Shown: positions 33,396 to 46,520 of the stretch, piece by piece
Layout of the letters: the number at the start of each line of letters is the position of its first letter
How positions within the stretch are numbered: position 1 is the stretch's first letter
Source: Nicotiana tabacum
Taxonomy: Eukaryota; Streptophyta; Magnoliopsida; Solanales; Solanaceae
Direction: 5' to 3'
DNA length: 64,000 nt
Assembly: GCF_000715075.1 (NCBI RefSeq)
Contig: NC_134089.1
Coordinates: forward strand, 72,212,697-72,276,696
The notes under the pieces: model-generated
The model's database searches: none
What the model was told of the DNA's origin: nothing
What the model saw: only the letters and a program-made list of their open reading frames with translations
Program-made: the position numbers and the translations under genes

Positions 33396-34359
33396 TAGCC
33401 CCCCGACCTTACTCAATCAAAATCCTCATAAGCCACTCGGGCAATAGTAAAACATGATTCTCAGCACAAAATCTCATTTAAAAGATAATTTAAGTGTTAA
33501 AATAGAGTAAACATTGGTGAGTACAAAAATAGTGAAATATAACATGACTGAGTTCAAGTATAAAGTCAAAACAGTAAGGAATATCAATAAAAGTCCCCTA
33601 AGGGTCCAAATAGTTGACATTCAGCCCAAATATGGCATTCAGCCAAAATAATGATGATAACAAATAGAGTTCAGCCAAATATGCGGTAAAATAGTCATTC
33701 GGGACGGACTAAATCACAATCCCCAACAGTGCACGACCCCACACTCGTCATCTAGCGTGTGCGTCACTTCAATATAGCATAACGATGTGCAATCCGGGGT
33801 TTCATACCCTCAGAACATCATTTACAATCATTACTCACCTCAATCCGGTCAAATCTCTAGCCCGCGATGCCTTTGCCCCTCGAATCGGCCTCCACTCGCG
33901 TCGAATCTATCCAAAATCAGAATGAGGACATCAAAATATGCTAAGAGAACGAAGCCCAAGCGAAAATAATCAATTTACAACATAAATCCCAAAATTACCA
34001 AAACCCAACCCCCGGGACCACGTCTCGGATTCGATAAATCAATAGATTCCTTATCTCTCTACATGTCCATACATACCAAGAACACTGAAATCAGAGTCCA
34101 AATGACCTCTCAAATTCTCATTTTAAAGTATCTTAATCTCAAGCCCTAATTCCTCAATTTTTGGCTTAGATGCCATTATTTATTAGGTAGATTTCACAAT
34201 AGAATCGAGTTTTAAGTCCAAAATTCTTACCTCCAAGTGATTCCCCTTGAATCCCTCTTGAATCCCCTTCAAAAAGCTCCAAAAACGACCAACAATGGAA
34301 GAAATAAACCCCAAATTCACGGACAAGACGACTATTTAAACCTTCTGCCTAGGCCTAAA

Positions 34360-34595
34360 ATCCTTCTACGCGAACGCAGTCAAAGCCTCGTGTTCGTGAA
34401 GCACAAAAATTCCATTGACCAAAACTCTTCTTTGCGAATGCGATCTTACCATCGCGAACGCGATGCCTCAGCTTCACCAACCTACGCGAACGTGGCCAGG
34501 CCTCTCGCGAACGCGATGATTACCATTCCGGACCTTCACGAATGCGGGACTCCCCCTTGCGAACGCGAGGGTCCACTCGCGAACACGAAGAGCAA
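34360..34595. repeat. CpG-word island in solo LTR
   Basis: Words CGCGAACGCGATG, GCGAACGCGAGG, GCGAACGCAG and ACGCGAACGTGG, 700-940 bp from the LTR start in element sense. Confidence 0.72.
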
Positions 34596-35297
34596 AATAC
34601 CTGCAACAGCTGAAACCAAAATCTGCAACTTTTCTTTAACTTAAAATAATCCGTTCAACCCTCCGAAACTCATCGAGACTCTCAGGACCTCAACAAAACA
34701 TGACAACATATCTCATAACCTCATTGAAACTTGTTCCAACCTTTGGAACACTCAAAACAACATCGAAACACCAAATCCGCATCAGATTCAAGCCTGAGAA
34801 TTCCAAAATCTTCTAAATTATGCTTTTGATCAAAAACCTAACCAAACCACATCCGAATGACCTAAAATTTTTCACACATATCCCAAATGACACAACGGAG
34901 CTACTACAACTCTCGGAATTCCATTCCGACCCCTATATAAAAATTTCACCTACCAACCGAAAATTGCCAAAAATCTACTTTCGCCAATTCAAGCCTAAAT
35001 CTACTCCGGATTTCCAAAACTCATTTCAATCACGCTCCTAAGTCCCAAATCACTTCCCGAAGATAACCAAACCATCGGAACTCACATCTGAGCCCTCTAA
35101 CACATAAGTCAACATCCAGTTGACTTTTCCAACTTAACCTTCCTCAAAACTGACTAAGTATCTCAAACCTTACCAATTCCTTTCCGAACCCTAACCAATC
35201 AACCCGATAATATATAGAACCATTATACAAAGCAATAAGAAGAAAAAATGGGGGTAACGGAGTGGTAACTCATGAGATGACTGGTCGGGTCGTCACA

Positions 35298-35451
35298 TAT
35301 TCCCTTCCTTTCTCCTATCCGCACCCCCATATTTACTCCACATCCTCTCTCTATTCCTTTACTTGGAAAGGAAACCCACAACTTAATGTTCGCAGACGAA
35401 AATTGTTAGAGAAAAAAGTGTGACTTTTGTAAAAGGAAAACGATTCACATT
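35298..35451. other. Host spacer between solo LTR and third gypsy element
   Basis: Pyrimidine-rich start, no gene. The last five bases ACATT are the left duplication of the element beginning at 35452. Confidence 0.5.
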
Positions 35452-38301
35452 TGTCATGACCCAAAATTCAACTAGTCGTTATGGCACCTAATCCAACCTT
35501 CTAGATAAGCCAATTAACAATAGTCCAATTCAAATAATATTTACTAAGAAAAATAAATGATTAAATAACTTAAGTTTATACAACTTGCCAAAAACTAGTA
35601 GTACAAAACCATGAACTTCTAAGATTTAGAGTTTACAAAGCTCGTATAGAATAAATACATCATCTGTTTGAAATATACATAAACAGATTTATAAAGCTAA
35701 AGCTACCAAAAACAAGAGGAAGCTATAACCAGAACTCATGTACATCTTCAATGCCAACTCCCCCCATATACAGCAATATCAGCTCCAAATCTGCACTCAA
35801 GGTGCAGAAGTGTAATATGAGTACAAGCGACCATATGTACTCAATAAGTAACAAACCTAACCTTAAGTTGAAAGCAGTCACGAGCTTAGACAACAGTCAG
35901 AATCCAACACCAAGAGCCAAGAACAACTCACGACAATATAATAAAGGTAGTACAAGTAATAACTCAAAGATATGATGCTCAACTCGTTGAGAGTTGCCGA
36001 AAATAGGCATTTTTTTCAGGTTTAACAATAAAACTCAAATCTTTCATTGAAATCACCAAAATATGAGTAAATCAGAAAACTATAATTTTTCCCAAAAACT
36101 TTCAATAATGGAAAGATATTTCATTCACAGATAGCATGAGAAAAATACATCTCTATGCCTACATATTAATGTGCAAGTGAAGTCATGAATGCCACAAAAC
36201 CGTGTAGCATGAGAATGTGCATCTCTATGCTTGTACATCAAGTATGCATGTCAAATGCAATGCATCACAGTGATGAAATCATGTACTCACACTCTCAGAG
36301 TACTCAATCTCACTGTCTCGACTCCCACTCATCACCTCAATCACTCAGCACTCTCAGCCACTCAACATTGTATGGTACCTATGCTCACTACAGATATATC
36401 AGACTCAAGAGGCGCGGATCCTGCCCAAGCGCTAATATAAGCCAACCTCCTGCAACGGCGTGCAGCCCGATCCCATAATGAATCAATAAAACCTAGTGCG
36501 GCATGCAGCCCGATCCCATAATGAATCAATAAAACCTGGTGTGGCGTGCAACCCGTTCCATATAATAATAATATATATAAAGCCATAATGGTATACTGCG
36601 CCATGCAGCCCGATCCACAATATATCTCACAACACGGCTCTCAGGCCCCAACTCAGTCATCAATCTCTCCAGCCTCTGAAACTCACAAATCTCATGCCAA
36701 TCAGGCCAAATGATGATAACATGATGTGGCAATAAAGGATTACAGAGACTGAGATATGATATGCGAATGAATGAATATGAGTGAGTATGTAACTACAATT
36801 TAAGCAAATAACGCAATAGCAAAGATGACCTCAGTGGATTCCAACAGAATAAACATATAACCTAAACATGATTTCTAATATGATTCATAGCTCAATTTCT
36901 CTAACACGTAGAAATTTTATGGATAGAAAAGATTAGGTAACTACACAATATAATAGAATCAACCGAGTCATAATTCCCACAGTGCACGCCCACACACACA
37001 TCATCTAGCATGTACATCACCTCATCACTTAACACATAGCATGTATGTTCAGGGATTCATACCCTCAGTACTAAGTTTATAAGTGTTACTCATCTCGAAC
37101 TAGCTGAATCCAATACCAGCAAGCCAAACAATACTCTAAAAATGCCATATCGCATGAACTGACCTCCGAACGGCTCAAAACTTGCCAAAAGAAACTCAAA
37201 AACATTAAATAATACCAAAGGAAACAAACCCAATCGATAAAGGTCAAATCTTTAATCAAAAGCCCAAAGTCAACCAAAAAACTTATCAAATCCGAAAACT
37301 CATTCAATTACGAGTCCAAACATGCTAGTTTCACTCAAATCTGACTCCAAATCGATGTTCAAAACTAAAAATTCAATTCATCAAATTTTAGAAAAAACCG
37401 CCCAAATTTCACTTTGAAATCATTAACCAAATGCCAAAAATGACGATGAATTCATAAAATATAATCACAACCGAGTATAGAATACTTACGCCAATCCATG
37501 CGGTAAAAATTGCCTACAAAATTGCCTAAATTTGAGCTTCCCAACTCATTATATGACCAAATGAACAAACTCTCGATATTATATGCTTCTGACAAGCTGT
37601 TCTGCCTCATTTCTTATGCCAAACGATCTCGAAACTCGCTTTTTGATGTCTCCAATAGATTCCTCATGAAATTTCAGTCAATTTAGACTTTTGAATCACT
37701 CCATTGACCTTACAATGAAGGAGATATGTTGGTTTCATTATTTCGAAATAGTGCAAATTTTTAATACGAATTCAGTGGCAATTTCGTAATTAATCTGAAA
37801 TCTAGCAACCCAATTCTTAGTAAAATGGTCATAAATTTCTCATACGATGTTGAAACTTGATGATTTCAGATGCTATGGTTCCAAAATTACGATATGAATA
37901 TAATGGTTTAGTCGAAACATAAATCAAAGGTCTTTTCCTCAATATGATAACCTTTATGCTCAAATCGATGTTGAAACCGAAAACAATTACCATACAACCC
38001 AAACTTATCCAAAACTCATCGGAATTTAATCAAACTTTGTGGACATGTCCAAAATCATCATAAACACTTATTGGAATAATTAAAACCTGATTCCGAGTCC
38101 GTTTACCCAAAAGTCAAACCTTGGTCAACTCTTCCAACTTAAAATTTCTAAAACGAGAATCATTCTTCCAAATCAATCTCGAACCACTCAAAAACTGAAA
38201 CCACCCATACACGCAAGTCATAACACATATATGAAACTAGTAAAAGTTTCAAACCACTCAATGGAATGCTAAGGCATAAAATGACCGATCGGTTCGTTAC
38301 A
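35452..38301 (-). repeat. 3' LTR of third gypsy element
   Basis: Begins TGTCATGACCC and ends TTCGTTACA, 2850 bp. It carries a four-unit minisatellite at 36451-36615 with core GCGGCATGCAGCCCGATCCC. It lacks the CpG-word island seen at the same distance in its relatives. Confidence 0.85.
36451..36615. repeat. LTR minisatellite, four units
   Basis: Units of about 47 bp, core GCGGCATGCAGCCCGATCCC, clearly related to the chromovirus array core. Confidence 0.8.
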
Positions 38302-39582
38302 TTCTCCCCTACTTAAATATATGTTCGTCCTCAAACGTGCCAAAAGTCGTTCCAAAGACATCAAATCGCCATTTACCCTCGCCATTCACATAACCATGGG
38401 TGATCCCACATCACCCCAATCCCTATAAGCCCGACAACACCATCTAACATAGGATCCTTACTTCAACCTTAGTCCATAAACCTTAAAACCCAAATCCCAA
38501 CATCTAGAACTCATTATCTGACCCGATTCTTGCATCTATCTACCGTATAACTCTAAAAAAGTTGTATCAATCCATAACTATAACCCAATATGTAATCACA
38601 TGATATAACACACAACTCATATACTTGTAGCAATAAACTTCCGATCATAGTAGTTGATCAAAAACAAACCCGGTACCAGTAATAAACCTCATGTCAATTA
38701 AAACCCTGTTCTAAACCTTCGTACACTATCAATGATGAATGAAACATGCATAAACTCATAAACACTTATCAGATCAACAAGTCATGGAGCTCTCCCTCCT
38801 ACAACAAGAACCATAGCTAATTTCTAAGCCGATCAATGACATTATCCTTCCAAATATCCCGCAATCAATTCTGATAGCACCCATTCTAGGTCCAATAAAC
38901 TCATCTCATCAAACACAACCACCCTACTGACATGCCACACCAATACGACCTTAAGCCATAAACCATGAAATTCGTGCACCAATACGCAACCATTCAAATG
39001 CACCCAAAAATGAAAAAATGACTCAAATGAAAGGACCATCCAACAAGTTCAAGAGATATCACCGCAAGCACAAAGCTAAGAACCCATTACACATAATAGA
39101 ACCAAGACACATGGATCTAACACAAAGGATTATATCAAAGCATAGCCTCGCTGCAATGCATGTCCCATTCAAACACCGGTCTATATGAAATACCTCAAGC
39201 CATAATGCTCAAATCATCAACCACACAAAATTCAACAACAAGTACACAAAGTGCATGACCATAACCACGGAGAAGCAAATAACACAATATACAACAGCCC
39301 GAAAAGATCATAACCAAGGCGCAATCAATTATTCCACACCCCAGTCACCATCTCGCTCGGATTCCACTATAATGCCCAAACAGAACCGCACCATATGTGC
39401 ATATAACCAACTAATCACCACCCCTCATAGCATAGAAGAGTAACACATAGAGCATATCAGACACGAATAAGCTCAACTTTAACTGAATGACTCAACCCTC
39501 AATACTAATAGTTCTAAGTCAACAAATACGAACCGATGTAGAATGCACATCCCCCTAGGGCCTACCAATGGGCCTCAAATCA
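38302..39582 (-). pseudogene. Internal remnant of third gypsy element
   Basis: Next to the LTR the minus strand has a PPT-like AGTAGGGGAGAA, and just upstream an in-frame TFEDEHIFK followed by a stop. This matches the PFEDEWFF tail of the chromovirus polyprotein in this window, so it marks the end of pol. The rest, to 39582, has no domain that I recognise and ends abruptly where Athila LTR sequence begins. Confidence 0.6.
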
Positions 39583-39666
39583 ATTTAACCTTCCTAGAAT
39601 AGTGAAGCATATCAAGTTGGGGCATAAATAGTCACCAAACTACATGAATCTAGCCTATTATGAACA
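39583..39666 (-). repeat. Remnant of Athila copy 2 3' LTR
   Basis: Matches the outer 84 bases of the 5' LTR (50574-50657), including GGGGCATAAATAGTC and ACTACATGAATCTAG. The remaining ~1270 bp are missing. Confidence 0.85.
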
Positions 39667-39680
39667 CCCCCACACTTAAA
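39667..39680 (-). other. Polypurine tract of Athila copy 2
   Basis: The minus strand reads TTTAAGTGTGGGGG immediately before the LTR start TGTTCATAATAG. Confidence 0.82.
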
Positions 39681-41419
39681 TCATTGCTAGTCCCCGAGCA
39701 ATACACCTTACCTTACAAAGGTTCCTTCACTAAGCTTTTCCTTAACATATCACCGAAGTTGCATCTAGTAGTGTTACATTTTTTCCTCAAGTGTCAATTC
39801 TCACGTGCCGTGCAATATTCATACTTACTCAAATTAGTCTATACAGAGGTCAAGACTTACCTTTCCTTCGTGAATCAATTGCCCTCACATCCCACAAGAG
39901 AGTAGTTCCATAAGTAATAATATTAAGAATAATTAGGTACTCAGATAGACAAAATTCACTCACTCTCAGAAAGAACATTCATATGCCACAAAGATATACC
40001 ATAGGCTTGCCCGTAGTGTACTATTCTACTAATCGAGCTTATTCAGTGTAAGATCAATTAGGACTTCATTTGGTTGTAATGTAGGCTAAGAGACAGGTAG
40101 GATATATTTGGATATAGTGACTAACCTCCCTAAGCACTTTTAATACAATCACTTTCGCATTTAGAACCATACTTATGTCAGATCGGACATTTCACCATAC
40201 TTCTATTTATAATACCCAAAACTCCTTTTGGTGCAATTGTATCAAGTCATCACTTATCAAGGACTACATTTTCTTATTTTCTTTTCTCTCTTTTTTTTCT
40301 TTTTTTAAAGTGACGCTTATTCTTTCATTTTTCAAAACACTGCACTTTTTTTTCTCTATTTCATTGGTTCCACTCAAATACCAAACCACCACCCCACACT
40401 TTAACTTTTGCATATTTTATAACCATTCAAGTGCTCATGGGAGGTAAAGGGGTTCAAACAGATGGGCCGTTCAAACAATTGGGTAAAGTTTGTAATGTGG
40501 TTGCCAAAGAAACAGACTTATAGGCTCAACGGGTTAACTACGATGTATCGCATTTAGGTGGGACTACTTTATATGTCTGGCTTAACAAAGAAATGCTTAT
40601 ATCACTTCTAAGACTGAATAAAACTACTATTTCGCTTTGCAAACACACATGACAAGTTCTAGGCATCAAATGCAGAGCATAGAATACAATACAACTTACA
40701 CACATATGGCACATGACTCACTCCAGATTGGCTTATCAAAACACTCTCGTTTGAGTACTCAAGTCAATGATAAACATACAATTTAAGGCACTCTAACAAG
40801 AATCAACAACTAAGACTAAGCATCACACTCTAGTGTCTACTGTGTTCAGGTGTATCAACACTAAGAGATTCTCTTCCTATCTCAGCTCATAGCCATATGT
40901 ACCAAATAAAAACTATAAATAAAATAAACAAAAACTAACAACACCCGGTTCAAGCAAAACCCTTGGAAAATAACCGCGGCCCAAAGAAAAACCAGGGGGG
41001 AGTTACTACACTACCTAAAACAGAAAATCTTTTTGGTATTTTCTTTAGACTAACTTCCCTTAAGAAAACTGTCTAGAAGATCCGTCATTAGGAAGAGTCC
41101 AACATATTTTTGGGGTTTTTTAATTTAAAGGTCGACATAGACCCTCAAGAACCCCGCCGAATGTGATCCGTCATTGGGAAAAGTCGACACACCTAATTCA
41201 ACTGCTACTCAAAGCCACAAAACAAAAGAAAACATAAAACAATCATGTTCTTACATATATACACATACACCGAAGAATCCCCCACTGCACACTTAAAAAG
41301 AAGACATGTCCTCATGGCATACAAAACAAAGAAATGTGAGGTAAAGGAACTTCCATGATGGATCAATCTTGATCGGAGACCGTCCCCGGGTCTAAATTTG
41401 CACGACCCAGAGCTCGCAG
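39681..41419 (-). other. Athila copy 2, 3' untranslated internal region
   Basis: About 1.7 kb between PPT and third ORF without coding potential. It corresponds in its right half to 1-894 of copy 1. It contains a T-rich stretch at 40260-40350. Confidence 0.7.
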
Positions 41420-42531
41420 CTAGCCCATGATTTTCTTCTCAGATTTGAGCTGTTGGGTGGCCACAGCATCAACAAGCGTACTTAAGTCAATGACCGAGGT
41501 ATGCAACCCTGCTACCTCCTGCTCTAAGGCTGCTAACCGGGTAACCCGACCAACCCCAGATAGTCCTGCATCTTCTGCAACCTGCTCATGAGCAGGCGAC
41601 TCGTATCTTACTTCCTCCTGCTTATCCTCTCCCTCCTCAGATGCATCGGAGTCAACACTATCATCACCACCAGGTGCCACAGGCTCCTTCCCAGTAGTAA
41701 CCTTATCAGTTTAAAACTTTGCCTCTATCGACACTTTTCCATCCACATTCAAATTTTCCAGCACCCGAGCTGCCTAGTAAAGCCTAGTGACTAAGGAAGG
41801 GAAGAAGAAACCCTACCTCTTCACCGGACAACGTATAAACATATCCTCATGAATAAGCCTAGCCACGTCAAAGTTGTGACTATTTATAAATCAACAAATT
41901 AATGCAGCTCAAGGAGCATTCACCTCCGTGCTATTAGAGGACGGGAGCAGGCGGTTGTTGATGACATACAACCATCACTTCCCTTCGAAGGTGAGAGCCG
42001 TTGAATGGAACTTCTTCCCATATTTCATCCACACAATCTCCTTGCCGGGTACACATATGGTTTCAAAGAACAACTCCCACTGAGTGTATTTTCTGTCATA
42101 GGCTTTATAAAAATCCTCTATTTCCCCCACAGGTGCGGGTAACTGGTATATTCTCTAAATAGCCTCAACAGAGGTATCCACAGCCTTCTTATGCACTGTT
42201 ACTACACCATTCACATGTTCTTTTACGTTGGCATAGAATTCGCACACAACCATCAAATTCCCATCGTCCGGCTCCTCAAAGAAAATTTCTAGCCCACGCC
42301 TGACCAGCTCATTATACAAGTTGGGACAACCATTGTGGAGCAACCCTATATCCATTCCCCTATCCGGTATTGGTTTCTTGGAGGCCTTATCCGCAAAAAG
42401 GTCCTGAGCCGCAACGGAGACGAACTGTTACTATCAAAAGGATGAGTAGGAGCTAAAGAGTGCACTCTAGAGGATCCAGCCTGACCGCTGGATGAAGCAT
42501 CGGTGGTTCGGCATTTCCTGGAGGGTGCCAT
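41420..42531 (-). pseudogene. Athila third ORF, copy 2 (broken)
   Basis: Starts MAPSRKCRTTD at 42531 and ends KSEKKIMG at 41420. A frameshift near 42430 separates the start from the domain segment, which reads MDIGLLHNGCPNLYNELVRR, FFEEPDDGN and EFYANVKEHVNGVVTVH. Stops near 42155 and beyond leave fragments until the C-terminal 41680-41420 block. The N-terminal order, the FYAN-VVTVH core and the C-terminus parallel copy 1, so both descend from one conserved gene of about 365 codons. Function unknown. Confidence 0.72.
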
Positions 42532-42536
42532 AGTAC

Positions 42537-42889
42537 CTAGAAGAAGAATATCATTAGCACAGCATAAAAGATGTGACTCAACTGCGGTTACTCAGACTTC
42601 ACCCGCACAATTGGTCATAATTACCATTGACACTCATTGTGGCATTTTAACAAACACTTTATGGGCATCATTTACCGGAACCCCCAATTAATCATGTTGT
42701 AACCCAATTACTATCAAAATTGCCCCAAATTCACCCAACTAAGGTAAGAGATACAACTCCAAAAACACCACCACCCACAAGCAGTACGTATACACTACAA
42801 ATTACTTCTAAGAAAAGAGAAGGAAAACTACTACGTACTCAAGAATTTAAAAGAAAACCCAACAAAAAATTGCAAAAAGATAACCTTAC
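42537..42889 (-). other. Candidate 5'UTR intron of third ORF (copy 2)
   Basis: The minus strand has donor CTTCAG|GTAAGG at 42890/42889 and acceptor ATTCTTCTTCTAG|GTACTATG ending at 42537, five bases before the ATG. Length 353 bp, AT-rich. Both signals fit plant consensus closely. Confidence 0.5.
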
Positions 42890-43100
42890 CTGAAGTGAGA
42901 GGAGATTGTGAGAAGTGGAGAAGACGAGTGGTGGGGATGAAATTGGCGTGGAACTTTTGGAGGATTAGGGTTGGGATTATTTGGGAATAGGAGAGGGGCG
43001 TATTTGTGAGAAGTGAGGAAGAAGAGGGGTTTCAATCGTGGGGGGAAGGGTAGTCGTGGGGGAGAGGGAGTTGTGATAGGAGAAGAGGAGAAGAGTTAGG
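42890..43100 (-). promoter_or_regulatory. CT-rich leader of third ORF (copy 2)
   Basis: The plus strand is GA-rich (AGGAGATTGTGAGAAGTGG and similar), so the sense strand is polypyrimidine, as in copy 1 at 2400-2560. It lies between the CpG island and the candidate donor site. Confidence 0.4.
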
Positions 43101-43149
43101 GTTCAATTAAAAAACAAAATAAGAAAATAAAAAAAATCTTAACTCAAAC

Positions 43150-43315
43150 AGACCTCGCTTGGACTGCGCTAGTGAAACAAAATACTTGGCCATATGCGCG
43201 ACCACTAGCGCGGTCTCAGTGCGGCCGTGCTCCTGGGGGAAAATCTGAGGCAGAATACTTGGCCATATGCGTGGCCACTAGCACGGTCTGAGCACGGTCG
43301 CGCTCCTGGGCCTTA
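43150..43315. repeat. CpG-word island, internal (Athila copy 2)
   Basis: Words ACTAGCGCGGTC, GTGCGGCCGTGC and GCACGGTCGCGC. It contains a 57-bp direct repeat with 73-bp period (43181-43237 and 43254-43310). The word type matches this copy's LTR (50255-50410), not copy 1. Confidence 0.72.
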
Positions 43316-43559
43316 AGATTTTTCAATTTATTTACCTTATCCTTCAGTGTTTGATGGACTTATCACTCGCCCAAGCTCACCTGCACTGGTTAGTACGTAC
43401 TAAAAATCAAAAAGAATAATTCTGACTACACTAAAGTCACTATACATTAGGTTGCCTCCCAATAAGCACCTTAGTTAATGTCGTGGCACGACAGTTACAA
43501 GTCAATGGGTTGCCTTCCATGCAGCGCCTGATTTAACGTCACGATACGACGCAGTTAAG

Positions 43560-44600
43560 CGCATTTAAGGCTCGCTCGACCTCTGAGGTTCAGTCAGATA
43601 GATCACTGACACTTCCTTGGTTTTATCCATGCCCACATATGGTTTCAATCTTTGCCCATTGACTCTAAATGTGTGGGAATCTTTCTATTAGGCAATCTCT
43701 ATTCCACCTGAAGGGAGCACTTCGACCACCCGAAATGGTCCAGACCATCGTGACTTGAGTTTAGCCAGAAATAGCCTTAATCTTGAGTTATAAAGAAACA
43801 CCGTGTCTCCAGGATTGAAATTTCGCTCAACAATGTTCTTGTCATGCAACCTCTTCATTTTCTCCTTGTATAACCTCGTGCTCTCAAAAGCAAGAAATCG
43901 GAACTCGTCTAGCTCATGCAATTCTATGACTCTATTAGTTCCTGCTGCCTCAATGTCCAGATTTAAATATTTCATTGCCCACCAAGCTCTATGTTCTAGT
44001 TCCACTGGAAAGTTACAGGCCTTCCCGAACACCAACTTGTATGGTGACATACCAATTGGTGTTTTGAAAGCGGTTCTGTAGGCCCAGAGTGCATCATCTA
44101 GCTTTTTTCCCAATCAGTTCTTGTGGCGTTCACAGTCTAGGTTAGCACACTCTTTATCTCTATTCGACACTTTGACTTGTCCATTGGTCTGAGGATGATA
44201 TGGGGTTGCCACCTTGTGTCACACATCGTACTTTTCTAGCAATTTCTTGAAGGCTCGATTGCAGAAGTGAGTGCCTCTCTCACTTATAATAGCTCTCGGG
44301 GTCTTGAAACAGATGAATATATTCTTCTTCAAAAGATCTACCACCACCCTTGCATCATTGGTGGGGAGTGTTGCAGCTTCCACCCATTTTTACACGTAAT
44401 CTACAACAACAAGTATCTACTTATTGCCAAAGGAGCTGACGAAGGGACCCATAAAGTCTATCCCTCACACATCGAACACTTCAACCTCTTGGATTGGGTT
44501 CATGGGCATCTCATGGCAATGGGAGATGTTCCCGGTTCGCTGACATTCATCACAGCCCTTCACCCATTGATGTGCATCCTTAAACACGTTTGTCCAGTAA
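43560..44600 (-). pseudogene. Athila integrase (copy 2), catalytically dead
   Basis: The core spans several frames. The second catalytic Asp is lost: the motif reads IISERGTHF instead of ISDGGTHF. The catalytic Glu is Lys (GQVKVSNRD). The 44113-43688 block ([52 protein letters not shown]) is open for 141 codons, ending at a stop in GIEIA. Stops interrupt VFDV, ILVVVDYV and KYDV. Confidence 0.88.
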
Positions 44601-45400
44601 AACCCGACTTCTGGAACTTTTGCTGCCGTCCTGACTCCTCTTAAATGTCCGCCATATGCCGATGCATGACATGCCTGCAAAAGAAAAGATTTTTCTATCT
44701 CGGGGACACACCTCCGGATCATATTGTCAACACAAATTCTAAACAGATAAAGTTCATCCCAATAATACATGTGGCAGTCAGGATAAAACCTTTTCTTTAG
44801 CACAGAGGAAAGGTCATAGGGAACTATACCGCTTACCAGGTAATTTGCAATGTCTGCATACCATGGCACTTCCTCAAGACTTGTGGCGAGTAGCTGCTTG
44901 CCTGGAAAGGTTTCCAAAATTTTCTCTGTCTTAACTAAGTTTTCAGCTCCTTCAAGTCGCGATAGATGATCAGCGACGTGGTTTTTCGTGCCCTTATGGT
45001 CACAAATCTCCAGGTCGAACTCTTGCAGTAGCAGCACCCAACGAATCAGGCGTAGTTTGGACTCCTTCTTTTCAATCAAGTACCTGAGAGAAGCATGATC
45101 AGTATATATAATTACCTTAGAGCCAATCAGGTATGATCTAAACTTGTCGAATGCGAACACCACAACCAATATCTCTTTTTCAGTCATAGTGTAGTTCAGC
45201 AGGTCTCCACTCAACATTCTACTGGCGTAGTAAATTGAGTGGATTATCTTGTCTTTCCGCTATCCTAGCACTGTCCCCACTACATAGTCACTAGCATCAC
45301 ACATGAGTTCGAATGGTTGCTCCCAATCCGAGGCAACAATGATGGGTGCTATAACTAGCCTCTTTTTCAACTCCTCAAATGCTACCCTGCAATCATCAGA
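44465..45400 (-). pseudogene. Athila RNase H and integrase finger (copy 2)
   Basis: RNase H keeps its first Asp (CDASDYVVG), unlike copy 1, and [25 protein letters not shown] after VLG (near 45262) precedes a 250-codon open block that includes the finger ([11 protein letters not shown] ... [10 protein letters not shown]) and runs through [11 protein letters not shown]. Confidence 0.88.
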
Positions 45401-46490
45401 AACACATGAAAGGGTGATCTTTTTCTAACAACTTATAGAGAGGGTAGGCAATTTTCGAGAAATCTTTGATGAATCTCCGATAGAAACCGACATGCCCGAG
45501 AAAGCTCCTGTTTGCCTTAACTAATGTGGTGGGTGACATCTTTGTTATCACATCAACTCTAGCACGATCCACCTCGATTCCCTTGCTTGATACCAGGTGC
45601 CCCAAGACTATACCCTCTTGTACCATGAAATGGCACTTTTCCTAATTAAGTACAAGGTTAGTCTCCATACACCTTTTCAACACTCGGGTCAGGTTTCTAA
45701 GGCACTCATCGAATGCGTTTTCTACCACTGAGAGATCCTACATGAACACCTCCATTATGTCTTCAACCATGTTGGTGAATATGGCCAGCATGCACCTTTG
45801 GAATGTGGTGGGTGTATTGCATAGTCCAAAAGGCATCCTCCGGAAGGCATAAATCACATATGGACATGTGAATGAGGTCTTCTCTTTGTCCTCTAGTGCA
45901 ATGGAGATTTGGTTGTACCCTGAGTACCCATCAAGAAAACAGAAGTGGAACCTCCCTGCCAGTCTTTCAAGCATCTGATCAATAAAGGGAAGTGGGAAGT
46001 GGTCTTTCCGGGTGGCCAGATTCAATTTCCTATAGTCCATACAAATTCTCCAACCTATGACGGTCCTTGTAGAGATCAGCTCATTATTATCATTTTTTAC
46101 CACCATCATACCACCCTTCTAAGGAACACATTGCACCGGGCTAACCCAGTTGCTGTCAAAGATGTGGAAAATGATTCCCGCATCTAACTACTTAATGATC
46201 TCCTTCTTTACCACTTCCTTCATGTTGGGGTTCAGCCTTCTTTGGTGCTCCCTGGAAGGTTTATGCCCCTCTTCCAGCAGAATTTTATACATACAATATG
46301 TCGGGCTGATCCCTTTAATGTCTGCCATGGTCCACCCAATGGCAGTCTTGCACTCAGTGAGTACCTGCAAAAGTTGTTGTGCCTGCACATCTAACAAACT
46401 AAATGAGATAATAACAGCTAATGTGGAGTTAGGTCCGACGAATGCATACTTGAGATGTGCGGGCAGTGGCTTCAACTCCAGCTTTAGTGG
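45396..46490 (-). pseudogene. Athila reverse transcriptase (copy 2)
   Basis: N-terminal [16 protein letters not shown] block at 46475-46188, then KNDNNELISTRT, DYRKLNLATRKDHFPLPF, GYSGYNQIS and FGLCNTPTTFQRCML. The catalytic box reads FM-stop-D: the first Asp of FMDD is replaced by TAG at 45736-45738. The remainder ([38 protein letters not shown]) continues in following frames. It has the VSPVQCVP segment that copy 1 has lost. Confidence 0.9.
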
Positions 46491-46520
46491 TTATTCTATG
46501 GATGGCTTGGCTGAAGGAGT

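Larger units (their letters stand above)
32508..35297 (-). mobile_element. Solo LTR of a gypsy element
   Basis: It runs TGTCATGACCC...GGGTCGTCACA, 2790 bp, with no PBS or PPT attached. It is flanked by TATTT (32503-32507) and TATTC (35298-35302), a 4/5 match consistent with a 5-bp target-site duplication. It has a TATA-like GGTTTAAATAG (minus strand, near 34332-34342) just downstream of a CpG-word island, and short repeats with CTCGGCCTCAT-type words at 33118-33395. It is the product of LTR-LTR recombination. Confidence 0.85.

Noticed and set aside
34237..34644. Plus-strand 135-codon open frame in the solo LTR
   Set aside because: Created by the CpG-word island; it reads repeated RER/RER-like words and has no counterpart in related LTRs.
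44267..44644. Plus-strand 125-codon open frame
   Set aside because: Antisense to the Athila integrase/RNase H region; no family resemblance.
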